A stretch of DNA of 10,917 bases from Candidatus Rokuibacteriota bacterium. Its GTDB lineage: Bacteria > Methylomirabilota > Methylomirabilia > Rokubacteriales > CSP1-6. Under the pieces are notes generated by a model. That model worked only from the letters and a program-made list of their open reading frames with translations, was not told the DNA's origin and did not search any database. Positions 5,525-10,917 of this stretch are shown here, piece after piece. Numbering within the stretch: the stretch's first letter is position 1; every line of letters starts with the position of its first letter. The stretch covers positions 1 to 10,917 of the forward strand of contig JACORX010000196.1 of the NCBI GenBank assembly GCA_016179165.1, in the 5' to 3' direction. Both the position numbers and the translations under genes were made by a program.

Positions 5525-6429
5525 CCGATTCCGGGCACAGGGCGGGCTTCGTCGCGCTGGTGGGCCGCCCGAACGTCGGCAAGTCCACCCTCCTCAACCG
5601 GCTCGTGGGCGAGAAGATGGCCATCGTCTCGCGCAGGCCGCAGACCACCCGCACGCGCATCACCGGCATCAAGCACCTGCCTGACGCCCAGGTGGTCTTC
5701 GTGGACACGCCGGGTTTGCACGAGGGCGCGGGCCGGCTCGGCGAGCTCATGGTGAAGACCGCGGAGCGGGCGCTCCAGGACGTCGACCTCGTCTGCCTGG
5801 TCCTCGAGGCGACCGAGAAACCCGAGCGGCTCGACCGCGCCATCTTCGCGCGCCTCAAGGGCGCCCGCGTTCCCGTCTACGCCGTGCTCAACAAGACGGA
5901 CCTCGTGGCGCCCAAGTCGAAGCTCCTGGCGCTCATCTCCGCCTGCCGCGCCGAATTTGCCTTCAAGGAGATCGTGCCGGTGTCGGCCGAGAGCGGGGAG
6001 AACTGCGAGCGCCTGCTGGCCCTTCTCGTGGCGGCCATGCCGCAGCGACCGCCGCACTTCCCGCGCGAGTCGCTGACCGACCAGCCCGAGACCTTCTGGG
6101 TCGCCGAGACGATACGCGAGAAAATCTTCCGCCTGACAAATCAGGAAGTGCCGTACGCCTGCGTGGTTCGCGTGGTGGAGATCAGCGAGCGCAAGCGCCC
6201 CGAGTGCCTGTACATCCGGGCGAGCATCTTCGTCGAGCGCGACTCGCAGAAGGGTATCCTGATCGGCAAGGGCGGGGCGACCCTCAAGCGGATCGGCACC
6301 ACGGCGCGCGAAGACCTCGAGCGCTTCTTCGGGATCAAGGTGTTCCTCGGTCTCACGGTGGCGGTGAGACGAAACTGGAGAACCGACGATCGGGCGCTCA
6401 AGGAGTTCGGCTTCTTGCTGACATCCTGA
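5521..6429 (+). CDS. era: GTPase Era
   Basis: A 302-residue GTPase of normal Era length, which binds the 3' end of 16S rRNA and assists 30S subunit assembly. The G domain shows G1 GRPNVGKS at residues 15-22, the switch I region SRRPQTTRTRITGI with the G2 threonine, G3 DTPG at 62-65, G4 NKTD at 124-127, and G5-like SAES. The C-terminal KH RNA-binding domain has the GxxG loop at 249-252 (GKGG) and ends in the Era-typical VRRNWR segment. The ATG at 5521 overlaps the ybeY stop, and the MTDSGHRAGFVALVGRPNVGKS opening fits the family. recO begins 2 bases after its stop. Linkage with ybeY and phoH supports a ribosome biogenesis operon. Confidence 0.97.
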   Translation: MTDSGHRAGFVALVGRPNVGKSTLLNRLVGEKMAIVSRRPQTTRTRITGIKHLPDAQVVFVDTPGLHEGAGRLGELMVKTAERALQDVDLVCLVLEATEKPERLDRAIFARLKGARVPVYAVLNKTDLVAPKSKLLALISACRAEFAFKEIVPVSAESGENCERLLALLVAAMPQRPPHFPRESLTDQPETFWVAETIREKIFRLTNQEVPYACVVRVVEISERKRPECLYIRASIFVERDSQKGILIGKGGATLKRIGTTAREDLERFFGIKVFLGLTVAVRRNWRTDDRALKEFGFLLTS

Positions 6430-6431
6430 CG

Positions 6432-7217
6432 ATGGCGCTGCACAGGACGCAGGGCATCGTCATCGGGCGCCGGGCCCTTGGCGAGAGTGACCGGCTGGTG
6501 GACTTCTACACGCGCGACCACGGCAGGGTGCGCGCGGTCGCCAAGTCGGCGCGCCGGACGCGCTCCCGCTTCGGCAGCGCACTCGAGCTCTTCACGCTGG
6601 GCGAGCTGATCTTCTTCGACACGGGGCGCAGCGAGCTGGTGCGCGTGGACCACTTCGACATCGTCCACCCCTTCTTGCGAGTGCGCGAGCACCTGGAGCG
6701 GCTGGGGCAGGGGGCGTGGATCATCGAGTGCCTGACGCGGCTCACGCCGGACCGCGATTCGCAGCCAGCCCTCTTCGGGCTTACCCTGCGGAGCCTCCGC
6801 GCGCTCGACTCCGGCGCCCGGCCTCAGCGGGTCGCCAGCTGCTTCGCACTGCGCGCGGTAGACCTCCTCGGCCACCGGCCACGGATCGACCGATGCATGG
6901 AATGCGGGCGCGCCTACCCGTTTCCCGAGGCCGCCCTCGACGTGACGGCAGGCGGACTTCTCTGCGGCCGGTGCGGGGCCGGATCGGACGCGCTCCCCCT
7001 CTCGGGCGCCGCCGTCGGGCTCCTCAAGCGGCTGCGCGCCCTGGCGTGGGAGGAAGGGCTCCGGCTGCCGCTCGCGTCCGCACTCGACGCGGAGCTGGCG
7101 GCGACGCTCGAGGGCGTCATGACCCGCCTCATCGGCCACCAGCCGCGCTCCGCCCGCTTTCTCGCCCAGACCCGCCGCGGTCTTTCACACCACCCCTCGC
7201 CCAGCCCTCTCCCCTGA
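6432..7217 (+). CDS. recO: DNA repair protein RecO
   Basis: A 261-residue RecO, which anneals single strands and, with RecR, helps load RecA on SSB-coated DNA in the RecF pathway. The N-terminal OB fold is at about residues 1-80 (typical opening RTQGIVIGRRALGESDRLVDFYT). A helical domain follows, with a zinc finger made of C155-x2-C158 and C178-x2-C181. The ATG at 6432, 2 bases after the era stop, gives the expected N-terminus; the longer open frame upstream overlaps era and is not used. era-recO is a common pair. The last about 9-14 residues (ending PSPSPLP) read into a palindromic repeat, and the TGA stop at 7215-7217 is exactly the loop of that hairpin, so the native C-terminus was probably altered by the element. 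Confidence 0.95.
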   Translation: MALHRTQGIVIGRRALGESDRLVDFYTRDHGRVRAVAKSARRTRSRFGSALELFTLGELIFFDTGRSELVRVDHFDIVHPFLRVREHLERLGQGAWIIECLTRLTPDRDSQPALFGLTLRSLRALDSGARPQRVASCFALRAVDLLGHRPRIDRCMECGRAYPFPEAALDVTAGGLLCGRCGAGSDALPLSGAAVGLLKRLRALAWEEGLRLPLASALDAELAATLEGVMTRLIGHQPRSARFLAQTRRGLSHHPSPSPLP

Positions 7218-7227
7218 GGGGAGAGGG
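7205..7227 (+). repeat. Short palindromic repeat; recO stop codon is its loop
   Basis: CCCTCTCCCC (7205-7214) and GGGGAGAGGG (7218-7227) form a perfect 10-bp stem with loop TGA, which is the recO stop codon. It is the same core hairpin as at 227-249, that is, one arm of the larger element at 158-261. The stem lacks a following T run, so it is not a canonical intrinsic terminator. As the last structure of the recO transcript it could still protect the 3' end. Confidence 0.8.
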
Positions 7228-7238
7228 TCGCACTTCGA

Positions 7239-7271
7239 GCTGAGCGGCTCAGCCGCGAGGCGAGGGCTGAG
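7239..7271 (+). other. Two overlapping, mutually exclusive hairpins before glyS
   Basis: GCTGAG (7239-7244) pairs with CTCAGC (7248-7253) around loop CGG. Alternatively CTCAGCC (7248-7254) pairs with GGCTGAG (7265-7271) around a 10-base loop. The shared segment 7248-7253 means only one can form at a time, the geometry of an attenuator or switch. No T run or leader peptide was seen, so a regulatory role is a guess; these may be further repeat sequence. Confidence 0.4.
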
Positions 7272-7294
7272 TAGATGAGGGGGCGTGATATTCT
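7267..7294 (+). promoter_or_regulatory. Candidate extended -10 promoter of glyS
   Basis: TGATATTCT at 7286-7294 reads as an extended -10 (TG, one base, TATTCT). A weak -35 (CTGAGT, 7267-7272) lies 16 bases upstream. Transcription would begin about 7 bases after the -10, at about 7301-7302, which is the glyS ATG itself. This is the most AT-rich patch in the recO-glyS gap. Prediction from motif only. Confidence 0.45.
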
Positions 7295-7301
7295 CGTACC
7301 C

Positions 7302-8789
7302 ATGTCGGTGACCATGGACACGCTCGTTTCCCTCTGCAAGCGGCGCGGCTTCGTGTTCCAGTCGAGCGAGATCTACGGCGGCACGGGCTCCTGCTACGAC
7401 TACGGCCCGCTGGGCGTCGAGCTCAAGCAGAACATCAAGCGGCTCTTGTGGCGGGACTTCGTCCAGAGCCGCGCGGACATGGTGGGCATCGACGCGTCGA
7501 TCCTGATGCACCCGACGGTGTGGAAGGCGAGTGGGCACCTGGACCATTTCACCGACCCCATGGTGGACTGCCGGGAGTGCAAGCTGCGCTTCCGCGCGGA
7601 CCACGTGGACGCGCTGCCGTGGACGCACTACTGCCCCGCGACCAAGGGGAACAAGTTCACGATTCCTGCCGGGGAGCCGTGCGCGCACTGCGGCGCGCGG
7701 CGGACGCTGTGTCCCGACTGCGGCAAGGGCCAGCTGACGGCGCCGCGCCAGTTCAACCTGATGTTCAAGACGTTCATGGGCCCGGTCGAAGAGGACGCGT
7801 CCGTCGCCTACCTCAGGCCCGAGACGGCCCAGGCCATGTTCGTCAACTTCGACAACGTGCTCCAGTCCATGCGGATGAAACTCCCCTTTGGTATCGCTCA
7901 GGCCGGACGGTCGTTCCGCAACGAGATCACGCCCGGCAACTTCATCTTCCGGACGCGCGAGTTCGAGCAGATGGAGATCGAGTACTTCGTCAACCCTCGG
8001 GACGCCGTCGAGGGACGGCCCGCCGACGAGTACTGGCACGACCGGTGGATCGCGGACTGCATGGCGTGGTTCCGGCGCTACGGACTGCGGGAGGAAAATC
8101 TGAAGTTACGCGAGCATGACAGAGACGAGCTCTCGCACTACTCCAAGCGCACCGTGGACATCGACTATCGCTTTCCCATCGGCTGGAGCGAGCTGATGGG
8201 CATCGCCAACCGGACGGACTTCGACCTGAAGCAGCACTCGAAGTTCAGCGGCAAGTCGCTGACGTACTTCGACGAGGAGCGCAAGGAGCACGTCGTGCCC
8301 TACGTGATCGAGCCCGCGATGGGCGTGGACCGCGCGCTCCTCGCCTTCATGGCCGATGCGTACGTCGAGGAAGAGGTGCGGGGCGAGAAGCGGGTGGTCC
8401 TGCGCTTCCACCCCGAGCTGGCGCCGGTGAAGGTGGCCGTCCTGCCGCTTCTCAAGAAGCGCGAGGAGATCGTGCGCGCCGCTCACGCGATCCGCGCCGA
8501 TCTCGCCAAGCAGTGGCGGGTCGTGTACGACGACACGGCGGCCATCGGCAGGCTCTACAGACGCCAGGACGAGGTCGGCACGCCCTACTGCGTCACCGTG
8601 GACGTGCAAACCGTGGGAGACAGCGAAAAGGGCGAGGCGGGGGACGGCAAGGTGACGATACGCGACCGCGACTCGATGGCGCAGGCCCGCGTTCCCATCG
8701 ACGCGCTGCCCGGGGTCTTCCACGATCTTCTCGGCGGTGGCGCCTGGGCTCAGGTCGCCGCCCGCCTCGAGCGGCAGATCCAGAAGTAG
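7302..8789 (+). CDS. glyS: Glycyl-tRNA synthetase, dimeric (alpha2) type
   Basis: A class II synthetase of the eukaryote-like homodimeric GlyRS family, distinct from the tetrameric GlyQ/GlyS enzyme; it charges tRNA(Gly). From ATG 7302 it has 495 residues. The opening VSLCKRRGFVFQSSEIYGG and GSCYDYGPLG are family hallmarks. Motif 2 lies around 197-212 (GIAQAGRSFRNEITPG), followed by FIFRTREFEQMEIEYF. Motif 3 includes GVDRALLAF with R344. The C-terminal anticodon domain (LAPVKVAVLPL to VTIRDRDSM) is complete. The insertion before motif 2 carries three CxxC pairs (C90/C93, C127/C130, C137/C140), probably zinc-binding. In-frame starts exist at 7275 and 7314. 7302 is chosen because it matches the family N-terminus and sits where the candidate promoter would start transcription; 7275 has GAGG about 9 bases upstream and stays possible. 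It converges with the PBP gene. Confidence 0.96.
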   Translation: MSVTMDTLVSLCKRRGFVFQSSEIYGGTGSCYDYGPLGVELKQNIKRLLWRDFVQSRADMVGIDASILMHPTVWKASGHLDHFTDPMVDCRECKLRFRADHVDALPWTHYCPATKGNKFTIPAGEPCAHCGARRTLCPDCGKGQLTAPRQFNLMFKTFMGPVEEDASVAYLRPETAQAMFVNFDNVLQSMRMKLPFGIAQAGRSFRNEITPGNFIFRTREFEQMEIEYFVNPRDAVEGRPADEYWHDRWIADCMAWFRRYGLREENLKLREHDRDELSHYSKRTVDIDYRFPIGWSELMGIANRTDFDLKQHSKFSGKSLTYFDEERKEHVVPYVIEPAMGVDRALLAFMADAYVEEEVRGEKRVVLRFHPELAPVKVAVLPLLKKREEIVRAAHAIRADLAKQWRVVYDDTAAIGRLYRRQDEVGTPYCVTVDVQTVGDSEKGEAGDGKVTIRDRDSMAQARVPIDALPGVFHDLLGGGAWAQVAARLERQIQK

Positions 8790-8817
8790 AGACCGGCCCC
8801 ACCATGGCGGAGGGGTC

Positions 8818-8823
8818 TATGCT
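8818..8823 (+). promoter_or_regulatory. -10-like hexamer ahead of the candidate small RNA
   Basis: TATGCT lies 28 bases after the glyS stop and would place a transcription start near 8830, the outermost base of the predicted closing stem of the RNA candidate. No convincing -35 hexamer is visible 16-18 bases upstream, so the promoter call is weak. Confidence 0.25.
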
Positions 8824-8829
8824 CTCGGC

Positions 8830-8962
8830 CCGGACCCTTCTGGTGTCCTCTCATCGGCTGGCTTGCTGTGCGATGGCCGCTCCGGAGGAAGCCGCACTCC
8901 GCGACATGCCTTGGGACGTCGCGACACAGTGCGCGGGGGGCAAGAACATCCTCCAAGCCCGG
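8830..8962 (+). ncRNA. Candidate structured small RNA, 6S-like outline
   Basis: The 214-base gap between convergent genes has no convincing reading frame but folds well. A closing stem pairs 8830-8833 with 8959-8962, 8837-8839 with 8955-8957, 8842-8846 with 8946-8951 (one bulged base), and 8847-8852 with 8935-8940 (two G-U pairs). A five-base bulge CAAGA (8941-8945) lies on the 3' side. Inside is an asymmetric bubble (8853-8864 against 8931-8934), then 8866-8870 with 8925-8929, and a hairpin 8900-8905 with 8918-8923. An alternative inner hairpin pairs 8868-8872 with 8893-8897. A long bulged closing stem, a central bubble and an apical stem is the outline of 6S RNA, the regulator of sigma70 RNA polymerase. 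At about 133 bases it is shorter than most 6S RNAs, and no diagnostic sequence motif was recognised. It could also be a terminator region or chance GC-rich folding. Confidence 0.35.
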
Positions 8963-9003
8963 CTTCGGACGCACTCGAGCCAGTAACGAGATACGGGCGA
9001 GCC

Positions 9004-10917
9004 CTACCGGCCCTGAGCTGGGGGGTTCGGCGTCTGGGCTGAGGCGGTCGGCGCCGCACCGGCGGCTGCCTCGGTAGGCGGCGTGACTGGCGTCGCCGGC
9101 GAGTCGCCCTTGGGCGCGCCCCGCGCGGGTCCGCAGGTGTTCTTGGGCTCGGTGCCGGCCAGGAAGGCCATCATCACGGGCTTGACGCAGGAGCCCAACG
9201 CCGAAAGATCCACCGGCACGACCACCACGCCCTCCGGGGTCGGGAAGTCCTCCACGGGCTTGCCTGCGAGCGCTTCCTTCATGAAGGTCGTCCAGATCGG
9301 CACCGCCACGCGCGAGCCGGTCTCGTCCTTGCCGAGGCTCTTCGGCCGGTCGTAGCCGACCCACACGCCCGTGGCCAGTGTCGGCGTGAAGCCGATGAAC
9401 CAAGCGTTGGAGTAGTCGTTGGTGGTGCCCGTCTTGGCCGCCACGGGCCTGCCGAGGGCCTTGGCGGCGTGGCCCGTGCCGCGCTCGACGGTGCCCTTCA
9501 TCATGTGGGTGATGACGTAGGCGAGATCGGCTGGGAGCGCCTCCCGCCCCTGCGGCACGTTCTCTTCGAGGAGCTTGCGCTGCGAGTCCAGCACATAGCG
9601 GATGGTGGTCGGCTTGACCCACGTGCCCTGGTTGGCGAGCGCGCCGTAGGCCGAGGTCAGCTCGAGCAGCGTCAGGTCTGACGTGCCCAGCGCGATCGAC
9701 AGGTTCTCCTGGAGCGGGCTGTCCACGCCCAGCCGGCGCGCGATGTCCACGGTGCGCCGGACGCCGATCCGCTCCTGGACCTTGATGGTCGCGACGTTGA
9801 TGGACTCCTCGAGCGCCTGCTGGTACGTGATGGGGCCGCGGAACTTCCTGTCGTAGTTGTCCGGCTTCCAGATCTTCCCGCCGGCGAGCGGGTACTGGAT
9901 GGGCGAGTCGTCCACCACGCTTGCCGGCGTCTGGCCCGACTCGAGCGCCGCCATGTACACGAAGGGTTTGAAGGCCGAGCCCGGCTGGCGCCGCGCCTGC
10001 ACGGCACGGTTGAATTCGCTCTTGAAGAAGTCGTAGCCGCCCACCATGGCGCGGATGTAGCCGGTCTGGGGCTCGAGGGCGAGCAGCGCTCCCTCCGGCC
10101 GCTCCGGAGACGGCGCGTCCTTGCCCGCCGAGGAGGCGCGGCGCGTCTCGAGCGCGCGCAGCCCGTCGCGCAGCGAGGCTTCCGCCTTGAGCTGCATGGC
10201 GGGCGACAGCGTGGTGTAGACGTGCAGTCCGCCTTTGAAGACGAGGTCGGCGCCGTACTGCGCCTCGAGGTACTGCTGGACGAATTCGAGGTAGTACTGC
10301 CCCGTCGTGCGGCGCCGCTCCGGCGGCACCAGGTCGAGGCCCGTTTCGCCTATGCGCTTGGCCTGCTCGGATTTGAGCGCGCCGGTGTCCACCATGCGGA
10401 AGAGGACGGTGGTGCGCCTGCGGACCGCGGCATCGGGGTGCTCGAAGGGCGAGTAGGTAGCCGGCGCCTTCGGCAGCCCGGCCAGGAGCGCGCACTCCGC
10501 CGGCGCGAGCTCGCTCACGCCCTTGCCGAAGAAGGTGCGCGAGGCGGCCTCGACACCGAAGGCGCCGTGGCCGAAGTAGATGTGGTTGAGGTACATCTCG
10601 AGAATACGGTTCTTGGAGTAGCGACGCTCGAGCTCGATGGCGAGCACCGCCTCCTTCAGCTTGCGGTCGAGGCTCCTGTCCGGCGTGAGGAAGAGCACCT
10701 TGGCCAGCTGCTGGGTGATGGTGCTGCCGCCCTCCACGATGCGTCCGCGGCGAAAGTTCTGGTAGACCGCCCGCGCGATGCCCATCGGGTCCACACCAAA
10801 GTGGGAGTAAAAGCGCGCGTCTTCCGTTGCAATGACGGCCTGCTTGAGCGCCGGGGGCATCTGGCCGAGCGTCACGAAGATGCGTCGCTCGACGTGGAAC
10901 TCGGTGATCGGCTCATC
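9004..10917 (-). CDS. mrcA: Class A penicillin-binding protein, PBP1A family (N-terminus cut off)
   Basis: A bifunctional peptidoglycan synthase, 637 residues visible. The frame stays open to the right edge (first visible residues DEPITEFHVERRIF), so the cytoplasmic start and transmembrane anchor lie outside; the GTG at 10875 is internal. The glycosyltransferase 51 domain has the catalytic Glu in EDARFYSHFG (codon 10822-10824), EGGSTITQQLAK, the RKLKEAVLAIELE segment and LAGLPKAP. The transpeptidase domain has the nucleophile in SAFK (Ser codon 9976-9978), SIN in ESINVAT, and KTG at 9427-9435 (KTGTTNDYSNAWFIGFTP). Both activities should therefore be intact: glycan polymerisation and peptide cross-linking outside the inner membrane. 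The protein ends in a low-complexity Pro/Ala/Thr tail after a pair of cysteines, as in many PBP1A proteins. It is transcribed toward glyS and is not part of the translation gene cluster. The symbol is by family; the ponA-type name would be equally fair. Confidence 0.93.
   Translation of the reverse strand, partial: DEPITEFHVERRIFVTLGQMPPALKQAVIATEDARFYSHFGVDPMGIARAVYQNFRRGRIVEGGSTITQQLAKVLFLTPDRSLDRKLKEAVLAIELERRYSKNRILEMYLNHIYFGHGAFGVEAASRTFFGKGVSELAPAECALLAGLPKAPATYSPFEHPDAAVRRRTTVLFRMVDTGALKSEQAKRIGETGLDLVPPERRRTTGQYYLEFVQQYLEAQYGADLVFKGGLHVYTTLSPAMQLKAEASLRDGLRALETRRASSAGKDAPSPERPEGALLALEPQTGYIRAMVGGYDFFKSEFNRAVQARRQPGSAFKPFVYMAALESGQTPASVVDDSPIQYPLAGGKIWKPDNYDRKFRGPITYQQALEESINVATIKVQERIGVRRTVDIARRLGVDSPLQENLSIALGTSDLTLLELTSAYGALANQGTWVKPTTIRYVLDSQRKLLEENVPQGREALPADLAYVITHMMKGTVERGTGHAAKALGRPVAAKTGTTNDYSNAWFIGFTPTLATGVWVGYDRPKSLGKDETGSRVAVPIWTTFMKEALAGKPVEDFPTPEGVVVVPVDLSALGSCVKPVMMAFLAGTEPKNTCGPARGAPKGDSPATPVTPPTEAAAGAAPTASAQTPNPPAQGR

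Noticed and set aside
7205..7227. Intrinsic terminator of the recO transcript
   Set aside because: The stem is strong but is followed by TCGCAC rather than a T run, and it matches the repeat family seen elsewhere; kept as a repeat.
8870..8905. SRP (4.5S) RNA or RNase P RNA in the glyS-PBP gap
   Set aside because: TCCGGAGGAAGCCGC recalls the SRP GGAAGCAGCC motif, but the conserved tetraloop and asymmetric-loop context are missing. No RNase P core motif (such as GAGGAAAGTCCGGGC) is present.
8817..8986. Small open frame downstream of glyS
   Set aside because: The open reading is a continuation of an out-of-frame glyS shadow, with no ribosome binding site or recognisable protein sequence.
8750..10495. 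581-codon minus-strand frame overlapping the PBP gene
   Set aside because: It is the out-of-frame shadow of the PBP gene, whose own frame has all catalytic motifs of both domains.
10873..10875. GTG as the start of the PBP gene
   Set aside because: The frame continues upstream without a stop to the window edge with PBP-like residues (EFHVERRIF), and a class A PBP needs an N-terminal membrane anchor, so this GTG is internal.

Overview
The window is a GC-rich bacterial chromosomal segment packed with housekeeping genes. Seven complete plus-strand genes run head to tail: gamma-class carbonic anhydrase-like protein, hisS, aspS, phoH-like ATPase gene (ybeZ type), ybeY, era and recO. A plus-strand glyS (dimeric glycyl-tRNA synthetase) follows about 60-85 bp later, and a convergent minus-strand gene for a class A penicillin-binding protein (PBP1A family) runs off the right edge. 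Gene content, GC-rich codon use and the many translated palindromic repeats would suit a soil or sediment lineage such as Rokubacteria/NC10 or a deltaproteobacterium-like group. That placement is an inference and cannot be settled from this sequence.

Layout. Bases 1-283 hold no intact gene. They carry what looks like a remnant of a second carbonic anhydrase N-terminus (about 42-107), a 15-bp tandem repeat (96-163) and a palindromic element with 22-bp perfect inverted ends (158-261). Bases 284-7217 are one tight cluster: hisS/aspS, aspS/phoH and ybeY/era overlap by 4 bases, and carbonic anhydrase/hisS and era/recO are 2 bases apart. The only breaks are related palindromic repeats after phoH and at the end of recO, and both are read into the C-terminal tail of the preceding protein. 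The 3' end of hisS is extended by 5.5 copies of a different 15-bp repeat that encodes a pentapeptide tail. glyS has its own candidate extended -10 promoter, placed so that the message would be nearly leaderless. Between glyS and the PBP gene, 8830-8962 can fold into a long bulged closing stem with internal hairpins, behind a -10-like TATGCT. It is a candidate small RNA with a 6S-like outline.

How the genes work together. Three class II aminoacyl-tRNA synthetases (His, Asp, Gly) sit with ribosome maturation factors (YbeY, Era, and the PhoH-like ATPase usually coupled to YbeY) and the repair protein RecO, so the cluster is mainly a translation and ribosome-assembly locus. AspRS has His and Gly at the two positions that mark non-discriminating enzymes, so the organism probably makes Asn-tRNA(Asn) by transamidation.

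No defence system, CRISPR array, transposase or tRNA gene was seen. The unusual features are the repeats that lengthen reading frames at gene junctions, the possible carbonic anhydrase remnant, the AspRS specificity signature and the candidate structured RNA.
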